The position numbers were made by a program, and so were the translations under genes. A stretch of 64,000 nucleotides of DNA, from assembly GCA_963803165.1 (NCBI GenBank), contig CAWDLK010000008.1:186001-250000 (forward strand), given 5' to 3'. The notes under the pieces are model-generated. The model was not told the DNA's origin. It did no database searches and saw only the letters and a list, made by a program, of their open reading frames with translations. The first letter of the stretch is position 1; the number at the start of each line of letters is the position of its first letter. Source of the stretch: Changshengia sp963803165 (GTDB taxonomy: Bacteria; Chloroflexota; Dormibacteria; Aeolococcales; Aeolococcaceae). This document shows positions 16,243-23,189 of this stretch, piece by piece.

Positions 16243-16281
16243 GTGGGAGCCACACCCCGACGCCCACACCCGGGAGAGCCC

Positions 16282-17247
16282 ATGCCCGCCGTCACCGTCC
16301 CCGACCCTCTCGTCCTGCCCCGCATCCCGCGGCCCGATCGCGGCCGGGAGGCGTCGCGTCCTGTCGTCTCCGTGACCTCCGCGCCGCACGGTGTGGAGGG
16401 GGAGGGGTTCCCGGTGCGCCGGGCCTTCGCCGGGGTCGACCTCGCCGCCCTCGATCCCTTCGTCCACATGGATCAGATGGGAGAGGTGGAATACGCGCCG
16501 GGCGAGCCCAAGGGCACCCCGTGGCACCCGCACCGCGGCTTCGAGACCGTCACCTACATGATCGACGGCACCTTCCAGCACCAGGACTCCACCGGTGGCG
16601 GCGGCCTGATCACCAATGGGGCGACCCAGTGGATGACCGCCGGCTCGGGGATCCTCCACATCGAGAGGCCGCCCGAGGAGCTGATCGCGAGCGGTGGGCT
16701 GTTCCACGGCATCCAGCTCTGGGTCAACCTGCCGTCCGCCAAGAAGTGGGTCCCGCCCCGGTACCAGGACATCGGCGCCCAGCGGGTGACCCTGCTCGCC
16801 TCCGCCGACGGGACGAGCCTGGTCCGGGTCATCGCCGGTGACGTCGCCGGCGAGCAGGGGCCCGGCGTGACCCACACGCCCATGGCCATGGTGCACGCGA
16901 CGCTCACCCCCGGGGCGGTCCTCGAGCTTCCCTGGCCGGCCGGCTTCAACGCCCTGGTCTACATCCTGGCGGGCTCCGGCTCGGTGGGGGAGACGCCGGC
17001 GCCGGTCGAGACCGGCGAGCTCGCCGTCCTGGGAGGCGGCGACTTCGTCACCCTCGCCGCCGCGTCGCTGCAGGAGAGCCGCGCCCCGGCCCTCGACGCG
17101 CTGGTGCTCGGCGGGCAGCCGATCGGCGAGCCGGTCGCCGCCTACGGGCCGTTCGTCATGAACCGGCGCGACGAGCTGGTCCAGGCGTTCGAGGACTACC
17201 GGGCCGGCAAGCTGGGCACGATCCCCGCCAATCACATCGGCGACTGA
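16282..17247 (+). CDS. Pirin-family bicupin protein
   Basis: A 321-residue pirin: two cupin folds, the N-terminal one with the metal-site HPHRGFETVTYMIDGTFQHQDSTG (His-x-His, later His and Glu) and QWMTAGSGILHIERPPEE. The C-terminal cupin includes ATLTPGAVLELPWPAGFNALVYILAGSG, and PFVMNRRDELVQAFEDYRAGKLG is the typical end. Some pirins show quercetinase activity or act as redox sensors; which applies here cannot be told. ATG 16282 follows GGGAGAGCCC. It has a conventional promoter with inverted repeats and ends 4 nt from the convergent C39-like gene. Confidence 0.92.
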   Translation: MPAVTVPDPLVLPRIPRPDRGREASRPVVSVTSAPHGVEGEGFPVRRAFAGVDLAALDPFVHMDQMGEVEYAPGEPKGTPWHPHRGFETVTYMIDGTFQHQDSTGGGGLITNGATQWMTAGSGILHIERPPEELIASGGLFHGIQLWVNLPSAKKWVPPRYQDIGAQRVTLLASADGTSLVRVIAGDVAGEQGPGVTHTPMAMVHATLTPGAVLELPWPAGFNALVYILAGSGSVGETPAPVETGELAVLGGGDFVTLAAASLQESRAPALDALVLGGQPIGEPVAAYGPFVMNRRDELVQAFEDYRAGKLGTIPANHIGD

Positions 17248-17251
17248 GCCT

Positions 17252-17962
17252 TCAGCCCACCAGGCTGATCCCCGCGGCGACGAGCACCCACCGGTCGGCC
17301 CACACCCCGCCGTGGTGGGTGTCCGGGGTGTACCAGCTGGCGAAGTCCGACCACGACATGGTGACGGCGCCGTCGGAGCCGGCGGGCGGGCTCCCGCTCA
17401 CCCCGAACTGCAGCGGGTCGGCCAGGGTGACCGCCAGCGGCGCCCCGTCCACCCCGTCGGGCCCGAGCTGCGCCCCGGTGACCAGCACGTAGTGAGTGGC
17501 TCCGCCGACCATGACGATGACCGGCTGGTGGAGCATGGCGATGCTCCGTGCGATGACCGCGCCGGCCGCCTCCAGCGACGGCTGGGGAGCGTCCCCGACA
17601 TCGTCGTAACCGCCGAAACGGTCCACGGTCACGGCCACCGCGAAGGGGGACGCATTCCACTCGGCGACGGTGTACCCATCGTTGTGGGATGTCTCGTAGT
17701 TCCAGAAGGTCTGCTGGACGGAGTGGTCGCCGCCGGCCGGGAGGGTGGCCCCGGTCGCCTGCAGCCACATCTCGATGTCCGCCGGGTCGCACCAGTCGCC
17801 GGTCTGCTGGGAGTGGTAGGCGAAGGGGATCTCGATCGACCCCGGCGGGTGGACGACGGAGGCGTCCGCCGCCGCCGCGGACGGGCTGAGCAGGGCGGCG
17901 ACGGTCGCCGCCACGCCCATCGCGGACGCCATCGCCACCGCGAGCGGCCTGGATTGCCTCAT
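17252..17962 (-). CDS. Secreted C39-like cysteine peptidase
   Basis: A 236-residue exported protein: Sec signal (residues 1-32, basic MRQSR then a hydrophobic stretch ending SAAAA). The papain-like core has GDWCDPADIEMWLQATG (Cys58; the family usually has WCGPAS...M, here Asp follows Cys) and GGATHYVLVTG with the catalytic His. The C-terminal MSWSDFASWYTP is common in C39-like domains. ATG 17962 has GGGGTG upstream. Likely a secreted peptidase of unknown substrate; Gly-to-Asp next to the nucleophile is unusual. Confidence 0.75.
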   Translation of the reverse strand: MRQSRPLAVAMASAMGVAATVAALLSPSAAAADASVVHPPGSIEIPFAYHSQQTGDWCDPADIEMWLQATGATLPAGGDHSVQQTFWNYETSHNDGYTVAEWNASPFAVAVTVDRFGGYDDVGDAPQPSLEAAGAVIARSIAMLHQPVIVMVGGATHYVLVTGAQLGPDGVDGAPLAVTLADPLQFGVSGSPPAGSDGAVTMSWSDFASWYTPDTHHGGVWADRWVLVAAGISLVG

Positions 17963-18059
17963 CACCCCGATCCAGGCTGGCGCCCGCACCTTTCCGTCAG
18001 GTGACACCGTGCTGAGGCACGGAGGGGACGAGCGCTGGGCGGATCGGCCGCCGGCGCCG

Positions 18060-18443
18060 CTAAGCGGCGTCGCCCGTGAAGCGGCCGGCGTCCTCGGCCA
18101 GCTGCCGGCTGGCCTCCTCGAGCTCGCCGAGCATCTCCTCGCGGGTCGCGGCGTCCCATGAGTCCCAGGCGAGCCCGATGAGCTCGAGCTGGCCCAGCAC
18201 CATCTGGGCGGCCGAGCGGACCTCGTGGCGGGCGGCGCGCATGGGGTCGGGCACCCCGGGCATCTGGAGCCGCCACGCGGGGAGCGACTCGCAGCTGAGC
18301 AGGGCCTGGACGGCGGCGGATCCTGCCCGGGCCACCCGCTCCGCACCCGCGCGGGCGGGGGGGGCGGCCTGCTCGGTGGCCGCCTGCTCGGTGGCCGCCT
18401 GCGCCGCCTGCAGAGCCCACCCCAGCGCCTCGGAGTCCGACAT
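18060..18443 (-). CDS. Uncharacterised helical protein
   Basis: A 127-residue, Ala/Glu-rich, predicted all-helical protein with no signal or known domain. A repeated QAATEQAATEQAA stretch lies near residues 13-27; the C-terminal half (AARHEVRSAAQMVLGQLELIGLAWDSWDAATREEMLGELEEASRQL) looks amphipathic. The ATG at 18443 is supported by CACAAT ending 6 nt upstream, in the divergent region with the 18505 gene. I do not recognise a family. Confidence 0.6.
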   Translation of the reverse strand: MSDSEALGWALQAAQAATEQAATEQAAPPARAGAERVARAGSAAVQALLSCESLPAWRLQMPGVPDPMRAARHEVRSAAQMVLGQLELIGLAWDSWDAATREEMLGELEEASRQLAEDAGRFTGDAA

Positions 18444-18504
18444 CGGCTGATTGTGCGCGCCACATGCGGTCTCCGGGCATCGCGAAGCCCTACGCTACGA
18501 GGCG

Positions 18505-19089
18505 ATGGCCTTCCCCTCGCGGCCGGCCCTCCCCCGGCCTCCGCGACCCGGTCCCCGCGGTCTCCGCCGCTGGGCGATCCCGGTGCTCGGCGCGATCACG
18601 CCGGTGGCGCTGATCGTGATCAACATCGCGGTCTTCATCGCCAAGCACCTCGCCGCCTTCCGCTGGACCGTGGCCATCCTGGCCTTCGTCAGCGGGATGA
18701 TGCTCAACAGCTGGACGGGGCTCAAGATCTACCGCCTCTTCCAGAAGCGGTATCGGGCTCACGCCCTGGTCTCCGACGTCAACCAGGACATGGTCCTGAT
18801 CTGCGGGGTGGGCGTGGTGATCGCGGTCTCGTTCGTCACCGCCCTCTTCTGCTACCTGGGGCTGTCCAACGAGGCCAACCTGCCCAATCCCACCACCTTC
18901 TTCACTGGCGTCCTCGCCATCGCGGTCCCCGTTGCCCTGCAGGTCATCTTCGGACGCCTCCTCGGCCGCGACCGGAAGGAGGAGGGGGCGGAGCGCCCCG
19001 TCAACCCATTCCCCACCCCCCTCCCACCGCCGCCACCCCCGCCCCTGATGGGGCAGACGTCGGAACGGGGCCTGGGGCATCACCGCTAG
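18505..19089 (+). CDS. Four-helix membrane protein with Pro-rich tail, unknown
   Basis: A 194-residue protein with a Pro/Arg N-terminus and four membrane helices (roughly AIPVLGAITPVALIVINIAVFI, WTVAILAFVSGMML, VLICGVGVVIAVSFVTALFCYLGL, FFTGVLAIAVPVALQVIF). The tail is cytoplasmic and basic, with a run of prolines (PLPPPPPPPL). ATG 18505 lies 8 nt after TACGCT. Divergent from the 18060 gene. No family recognised. Confidence 0.65.
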   Translation: MAFPSRPALPRPPRPGPRGLRRWAIPVLGAITPVALIVINIAVFIAKHLAAFRWTVAILAFVSGMMLNSWTGLKIYRLFQKRYRAHALVSDVNQDMVLICGVGVVIAVSFVTALFCYLGLSNEANLPNPTTFFTGVLAIAVPVALQVIFGRLLGRDRKEEGAERPVNPFPTPLPPPPPPPLMGQTSERGLGHHR

Positions 19090-19131
19090 CGGCGCGATGG
19101 TGGCGCGATCCGCCCACGGGGGAGCGCGACG

Positions 19132-20136
19132 GTGGAGTTGAGGCGCCAGATCCTGGTGGGGGAGATCCTCGATCCGCTCCACGACTTCGCGCCCACACGC
19201 ACCGAGGTGGAGGTGCGCTGGGACCCCCTCGTCGGCTATCCGGCTCGCCTGGTCAGGAGCCCGACGCCCCTGCTGCGGGAGTTGGATCTGGACCTCGCCG
19301 CGCTCGCCGAGGAGAGGCGGACGGGGTGCCCGTTCTGCCCCGAGAGGGTCATGGAGGTCACCCCGCGGCTGGCCCCGGATCTCCATCCGGCGGGACGGAT
19401 CCGCTGCGGCCAGGCCCTCCTCTTCCCCAACCTCCTCGCCTACTGGCAGCACGGCTCGGTGTCCATCTACTCACCCGAGCTCCACCTGCTGCCGCTGGAG
19501 CGGATGACGCCGGAGCTGATGGCCGACAACCTCACCACCCAGGTCGAGTTCGTGAGGCTGGTGACCGCCCACGATCCGGGGGCTCAGTGGGCGGCCATCA
19601 ACGCGAATCACCTGCCGTCCTCGGGGAGCTCGATCTTCCACCCCCACCTCCAGGGCTCCGTCGAGCCCGTCCCGACGACCTTCCAGGCGATGATGGCCGA
19701 GGTCACGGCGGAGCGCTTCGAGGACTACCTCTCGACCGAGCGCCGCCTGGGCGAGCGCTACATCGCCGCCACCGGCCGGGTGCAGTGGGTGGCGAGCTTC
19801 GCTCCGATGGGCTTCAACGAGGTGCGCGGGATCGTCAGCGGGGTCGTCTCGCCCGCCGAGCTGGACGGGCCGACCATCGCCGAGCTCGGCGCCGGGATCG
19901 CCGGGATCCTCAACCTCTACGCCGACCTGGGGATGCAGAGCTTCAACATGGCGATGCTCGGCTCCCCTCGGGACGGGCGGGATACCCTGCTCACGCTCCG
20001 GCTGGTCTGCCGATCGAACGTCGACCTCGCCTACCGCTCGGACGTCACCTACTCCGAGAAGCTCCATTGGCAGGCGATGGTCGACACCTCCCCCGAGGAG
20101 CTGGCCGAGCGGGCCCGCCCGCGCCTGGCCCGCTGA
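19132..20136 (+). CDS. Galactose-1-phosphate uridylyltransferase-like protein
   Basis: A 334-residue member of the GalT branch of the HIT superfamily, nucleotidyl transfer to a sugar phosphate through a histidine. A CPFC pair (GCPFCPE, about residue 64) fits the structural zinc site. The active-site segment HLPSSGSSIFHPHLQGSVEPVP contains HPHxQ with the nucleophilic second His. Sequence between motifs is far from classical GalT, so an ADP-glucose or other NDP-sugar phosphorylase is also possible. GTG 19132 follows GGGAG. It ends 14 bp from a convergent HIT hydrolase gene. Confidence 0.75.
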   Translation: MELRRQILVGEILDPLHDFAPTRTEVEVRWDPLVGYPARLVRSPTPLLRELDLDLAALAEERRTGCPFCPERVMEVTPRLAPDLHPAGRIRCGQALLFPNLLAYWQHGSVSIYSPELHLLPLERMTPELMADNLTTQVEFVRLVTAHDPGAQWAAINANHLPSSGSSIFHPHLQGSVEPVPTTFQAMMAEVTAERFEDYLSTERRLGERYIAATGRVQWVASFAPMGFNEVRGIVSGVVSPAELDGPTIAELGAGIAGILNLYADLGMQSFNMAMLGSPRDGRDTLLTLRLVCRSNVDLAYRSDVTYSEKLHWQAMVDTSPEELAERARPRLAR

Positions 20137-20150
20137 CGCGGCTTCGCCGG

Positions 20151-20573
20151 TCAGCCGTCTCCGCCGGCGAGCCCCAGCGTGGCCAGGGAGGCGCGGATCG
20201 TCTCCGCCACCTGGTCCAGCGCCTCCGGTCGCGGGTTCCAGTCCCGCTGGCCGAAGTCGAGGTGGTCCAGGCTCTGGATCGGCACCAGGTGGACGTGGAC
20301 GTGGGGGACGTCCAGTCCGACGATCATCATCCCCACGCGGACGGGGTGGAAGCCGTGCTGCAGCGCCTTCCCCAGCCGCTGGGAGACGGTCGTCAGGTGG
20401 GCGAGGATCGACGGCTCCAGGTCCAGCCAGTCGTCGACCTCGGCACGCGGCACCACCAGGGTGTGGCCCGGACGCAGCGGGTGCCGGTCGAGGAAGGCGA
20501 CGCACGCCTCGTCCTGCCAGACGAAGCGGGCCGGCAGCTCACCGGCGATGATCCGGCTGAAGACGCTGGGCAT
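20151..20573 (-). CDS. HIT-family nucleotide hydrolase
   Basis: A 140-residue Hint/HIT protein. SVFSRIIAGELPARFVWQDEACVAFLDRHPLRPGHTLVVPRAEVDDWLDL is typical and the catalytic triad motif is HVHVHLVPI (about residue 98). Likely hydrolyses AMP-linked compounds (Hint-like) or dinucleoside polyphosphates. The C-terminus after the motif is longer than in E. coli HinT. ATG 20573 has GACAAT 6 nt upstream, a leaderless arrangement. Confidence 0.9.
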   Translation of the reverse strand: MPSVFSRIIAGELPARFVWQDEACVAFLDRHPLRPGHTLVVPRAEVDDWLDLEPSILAHLTTVSQRLGKALQHGFHPVRVGMMIVGLDVPHVHVHLVPIQSLDHLDFGQRDWNPRPEALDQVAETIRASLATLGLAGGDG

Positions 20574-20579
20574 GAGTCG

Positions 20580-20585
20580 ATTGTC
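20580..20585 (-). promoter_or_regulatory. -10 box (GACAAT) for the HIT gene
   Basis: GACAAT ends 6 nt before the ATG at 20573; leaderless type. Confidence 0.55.
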
Positions 20586-20622
20586 ACGATTGGCCGGTTG
20601 GGCTCGTGAGTTCCCGCCGGTG

Positions 20623-20748
20623 TCACTGGGGGGCGGGCTGCTGGCGGGCCTTCTTCGCCTCCGCCTGCCTCTGCGCCTTGCGGGTCGATGGTGCCTTGGG
20701 CTTCTTGGCCTGCTTCTTGGGAGCGCCACGGGTCTTCTCGCCTGCCAT
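20623..20748 (-). CDS. Small basic Lys/Ala-rich protein (41 aa)
   Basis: A 41-residue, very basic protein (KKQAKKPKAPSTRKAQRQ...) that would be disordered and could bind nucleic acid. It is too short to judge by homology. Support comes from TAGACT (20756-20761) 7 nt before the ATG, the same arrangement as at many genes here, and from its place in a tandem minus-strand pair with the HIT gene, 50 bp upstream of it. Confidence 0.6.
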   Translation of the reverse strand: MAGEKTRGAPKKQAKKPKAPSTRKAQRQAEAKKARQQPAPQ

Positions 20749-20755
20749 GCCCGTG

Positions 20756-20761
20756 AGTCTA
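20756..20761 (-). promoter_or_regulatory. -10 box (TAGACT) for the small basic protein
   Basis: TAGACT ends 7 nt before the ATG at 20748. Confidence 0.5.
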
Positions 20762-20944
20762 GCGTCGCGGCGGGGGCTCGGGGAGGGACGGTTCGGGGCC
20801 GCGTGCCCCCTCCGGACCGGCGATGGGCGGCGTGGCGCCCTCCGCACCTTGGGCCGAAAGCTGGCACAATCTCCGTCAACGAGGGGGGTGGCGCAGTCGG
20901 AAGCCCCCGGTTGCGCGTCGACCTCCCGTTGGAGGGTCCAGCTC

Positions 20945-21343
20945 ATGAGCTACGCGCCGCCGCCTCCCCCGGGGTACCCCGCGCCCCCGCCTCCGGGGTA
21001 CCCGGCACCGGCATCTCCGGGATACCCCGGGGGGCCGTCCGCCAACCCGGTCCAGCTGACGATCGAGCACCAGGAGAGGTACAACCGCGGCCTGGGCTGC
21101 CTCGGCATCATCTACATCCTGCGAGAGATCCTGCTCATCCCGGCGTTCATCTGCCTGTTCCTCGTGGGCATCGTGGCCGGGATCGTGTTCTGGTTCATGC
21201 AGTGGGCGGTCGTGCTCACCGGCCACTATCCCAAGGGCCCCCACTCCTTCATCACCGGGTTCCTTCGCTACCTGACCCGGATATACGCCTGGCTCTTCGG
21301 CCTGACGGACACGTACCCAGGGTTCTTCAACCTCAAGCCCTGA
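20945..21343 (+). CDS. DUF4389 membrane protein with GYPAP repeats
   Basis: A 132-residue protein: a Pro-rich N-terminus of repeated PPPPGYPAP/PGYPG units (residues 5-30), then a DUF4389 domain, QLTIEHQERYNRGLGCLGIIYILREILLIPAFICLFLVGIVAGIVFWFMQWAVVLTGHYPKGPHSFITGFLRYLTRIYAWLFGLTDTYPGF in outline, with two membrane helices. Family function is unknown. ATG 20945 has GGAGG upstream; CACAAT at 20865 is a plausible -10 about 80 bp upstream. Confidence 0.85.
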   Translation: MSYAPPPPPGYPAPPPPGYPAPASPGYPGGPSANPVQLTIEHQERYNRGLGCLGIIYILREILLIPAFICLFLVGIVAGIVFWFMQWAVVLTGHYPKGPHSFITGFLRYLTRIYAWLFGLTDTYPGFFNLKP

Positions 21344-21357
21344 GCGCAGCCAATGGC

Positions 21358-21411
21358 GGCGCCCGCCGGTGGCGTGCCGGTGGGCGCCGTCCGCGTCCTG
21401 GGGCAGGACGC
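21358..21411. terminator. Two tandem hairpins between convergent genes
   Basis: GGCGCCCGCCGG pairs with CCGGTGGGCGCC (21358-21388, one G-T pair, 7-nt loop). GCGTCCTG-GGG-CAGGACGC follows (21393-21411). They sit between the DUF4389 gene and clpP ends and probably terminate both. No T run. Confidence 0.6.
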
Positions 21412-21446
21412 CCGCCTTCTGCAGAGGGCGGTGGCCCGGTGGCGGT

Positions 21447-22049
21447 TCAGCTCCGCAGGTCGGGGCGGTGCTCGATGACCCGGTCGATGAGCCCGTAGTC
21501 GAGCGCCTCCTGGGCGCTCAGGTAGTGGTCGCGCTCGAGGTCGCGGGCCAGCTGCGCCGGCGGCTTGCCGGTGTGTTGCGCGTACAGCCCGATCATCTGG
21601 TCGCGCTGGTGGAGGATCTCGCGCGCGTAGATGTCGATGTCCCCCGCCTTGCCCTTCAGGCCGGGAGTCCACGGCTGGTGGATCATGACCACGGCATTGG
21701 GGAGTGCGCAGCGGCGGGCGGGCGCCCCCGCGCAGAGCAGCAGCGACGCGCTGCTCGCCGCCATCCCCAGGCAGACGGTGCCGACCGCCGGCTGCACATA
21801 CTGCATCGCGTCGTAGATGGAGAAGGCGGAGGTCACCGAGCCACCCGGGCTGTTGATGTAGAGCCAGATCTCCCGCTGCGGGTCCTCGCCCTCGAGGAAG
21901 AGCAGCTGGGCGGTGACCAGGTTGGCGAGGTCGTCGTCGATCTCCCCACCCACGAAGACGATCCGGTCGCGGAGCAGGCGCGAGTAGATGTCGAAAGAGC
22001 GCTCCCCGCGGGTGGTGGTCTCGACGACGCTGGGCACCAGCGCCCTCAC
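21447..22049 (-). CDS. clpP: ATP-dependent Clp protease proteolytic subunit
   Basis: A 200-residue serine protease subunit that forms the degradation chamber for ClpX/ClpC. Catalytic residues are visible: Ser in CLGMAASSASLLLCAG, His in VVMIHQPW, and Asp in LERDHYLSAQEALDYGLID. INSPGGSVTSAFSIYDAM is conserved. The segment after the Ser is SASLLL instead of the common MGAFLL. The GTG start (22049) overlaps the stop of the upstream regulator as GTGA, so expression is coupled to it. It would degrade tmRNA-tagged proteins. Confidence 0.94.
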   Translation of the reverse strand: MRALVPSVVETTTRGERSFDIYSRLLRDRIVFVGGEIDDDLANLVTAQLLFLEGEDPQREIWLYINSPGGSVTSAFSIYDAMQYVQPAVGTVCLGMAASSASLLLCAGAPARRCALPNAVVMIHQPWTPGLKGKAGDIDIYAREILHQRDQMIGLYAQHTGKPPAQLARDLERDHYLSAQEALDYGLIDRVIEHRPDLRS

Positions 22050-22474
22050 GAGCGCGCCTCCCCGGCGAGGAATCCGATCCGCCGGTGGGGCGGCTCGGTG
22101 CCCCCCATCGCCATGAAGGCGCCGAACTCGGCGACGGTGCGCAGCCGGTCGCGGCTCAGCTGCCCGGCCGCCATCTCCAGGCGGGCCCGGGGGTCCGCCG
22201 GCCAGCGGGGCCCCTCGGCGGCCGGGGTGAGGCTCTCCGCGACCTCGGCGTAGAGGGCTCCGATCGGGACTCGCAGCGCATAGGCGATGGCGACCAGCAG
22301 CTCGGTGGAGACGTCCTTGCGCCCGCGTTCGACCTCGGAGAGGTGGGCGGGGGAGCATCCCGCCTCGGTGGCGATGGCGCTGAGCGTCCTGCCCGAGGCT
22401 TCCCGGTGGCCTCGCAGGGAGGCGCCCAGGGCTCTCCGCAGCTCCCCGGCAGTTTCGCTGTAAGCGAATGGCAT
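22046..22474 (-). CDS. XRE-type regulator, ClgR-like
   Basis: A 142-residue Cro/C1-type HTH protein. The HTH (residues ~28-60: GRTLSAIATEAGCSPAHLSEVERGRKDVSTELLVAIAYALRVPIGALY in outline) closely resembles ClgR, the Clp gene regulator of actinobacteria, and its gene is in an operon with clpP, as expected for that role. The usual C-terminal Clp degron is not obvious (ends GEARS). ATG 22474 has TATACT 9 nt upstream. A perfect TTCGCT-GTA-AGCGAA palindrome covers codons 3-7, so the protein may bind its own start region. Confidence 0.85.
   Translation of the reverse strand: MPFAYSETAGELRRALGASLRGHREASGRTLSAIATEAGCSPAHLSEVERGRKDVSTELLVAIAYALRVPIGALYAEVAESLTPAAEGPRWPADPRARLEMAAGQLSRDRLRTVAEFGAFMAMGGTEPPHRRIGFLAGEARS
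22454..22468. promoter_or_regulatory. Candidate ClgR operator inside the regulator's own start
   Basis: TTCGCT-GTA-AGCGAA is a perfect palindrome containing CGC-N5-GCG, which I recall as the ClgR-type core. It lies a few bases downstream of the probable transcription start, where binding would be expected to block transcription. Confidence 0.55.
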
Positions 22475-22483
22475 TTCACTTGC

Positions 22484-22489
22484 AGTATA
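22484..22489 (-). promoter_or_regulatory. -10 box (TATACT) for clgR-clpP
   Basis: TATACT ends 9 nt before ATG 22474; a TTGA sits close upstream but no full -35 is clear. Confidence 0.55.
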
Positions 22490-22583
22490 TCAACGCGGCC
22501 GTGCCGGGCGAGCTCGACAACCCCGGCAGGGAGCCCATGGTGACCTGCGGACCGGTGGCCGGAGGCCGCCGCGACCGCCTCGA

Positions 22584-22886
22584 TCAGGGAGCCGAGCGCT
22601 CCGGGTCGCGCTCGTAGGTGACGGCGGCCAGGGGCAGGTCGACCTCGATCGAACCCGGGAGGCGTCTGTCGAACCAGGTCGCCGCCGGCTCGACGTTGAC
22701 GGAGCCGTGGGTGTCCTCCTCGTCCACCACCCGGTAGCCGTGGGCCGTGAGACGGGCCGCATCCCTGTTGCGCTCGGCCTCCGAGTTGTACTTGCGGCGC
22801 AGCCGGGACGGGTAGCTGTTGCGCGCGTCCCAGTGCTGGAGGCGCCACGCCCTCCAGAGGTTGCGCAGCCGTCCGGCGAAGGTCAC
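22584..22886 (-). CDS. Uncharacterised 100-residue protein
   Basis: A 100-residue soluble protein: basic N-terminus RLRNLWRAWRLQHWDARNSYPSRLRRKYNSEAERNRDAARLTAHGYRV, then an acidic beta-rich half (EEDTHGSVNVEPAATWFDRRLPGSIEVDLPLAAVTYERD). No family recognised. GTG 22886 has GAGAAT (22893-22898) 6 nt upstream. It lies downstream of dnaK on the same strand, past 303 bp of structured repeats. Confidence 0.6.
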   Translation of the reverse strand: MTFAGRLRNLWRAWRLQHWDARNSYPSRLRRKYNSEAERNRDAARLTAHGYRVVDEEDTHGSVNVEPAATWFDRRLPGSIEVDLPLAAVTYERDPERSAP

Positions 22887-22953
22887 CGGCGGATTCTCCC
22901 TCGGGCGGCCGGGTCCGTGGGTGGCAGGGCTGGGGACACCGAGCCGCGAGCGG

Positions 22954-22995
22954 GATTCGCGCAGGCGGCAGAGCGACGCCGAACCGTGCTCACGG
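22954..22995. repeat. Degenerate copy of the structured intergenic element
   Basis: TTCGCGCAGGCGGCAGAGCG (22957-22976) matches the first-hairpin region of copy C (TTGCGCAGGCGGCAGCTGCA at 23034-23053), but the stem is reduced to GGCG...CGCC and is followed by CCGTG-CT-CACGG. It lies about 80 bp before copy C in the same orientation. Confidence 0.5.
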
Positions 22996-23009
22996 CGAAG
23001 TGGCGCGAT

Positions 23010-23161
23010 GGAGGTGCGTTGAGGAGCGAGGCCTTGCGCAGGCGGCAGCTGCAATGCCGCCGCCCGGGGTTCCCCGCGTGGCCTGCCACGTGGGGTGGGA
23101 TCACGAGCATGCCGGCGCCGAGAGGCGCCGGACGTGCGTGCCGAGCGGAGCGGCCACCTCC
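23010..23161. repeat. Structured intergenic element, copy C
   Basis: Within the 303-bp gap between dnaK and the 22584 gene. The outer stem is GGAGGTG/CACCTCC (23010-23016, 23155-23161). Hairpins are GGCGGCA-7nt-TGCCGCC (23041-23061), an extra CCCCGCGTGG-4nt-CCACGTGGGG (23072-23095), then CCGGCGC-6nt-GCGCCGG (23112-23131). Linkers TCACGAGCATG and ACGTGCGTGCCGAGCGGAGC match copy A. The rest of the gap (22887-22953 and 23162-23189) shows nothing I can name. Confidence 0.7.
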
Positions 23162-23189
23162 GCCCCGCCGCCCCGCCCGCAGGCGCAGG

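Noticed and set aside
18225..20609. Plus-strand frame covering the GalT-like gene region
   Set aside because: Shadow of 18505, GalT-like and HIT genes; no motifs.
22454..22468. Transcription terminator interpretation of TTCGCTGTAAGCGAA
   Set aside because: It lies inside codons 3-7 of the regulator gene, directly after its -10; an operator is more plausible than a terminator.
8558..23161. CRISPR array or REP/insertion-sequence interpretation of the structured repeats
   Set aside because: Copies are single, far apart and not regularly spaced, and no transposase or Cas gene is in the window; the shared multibranch folding with compensating changes argues for a structured element.
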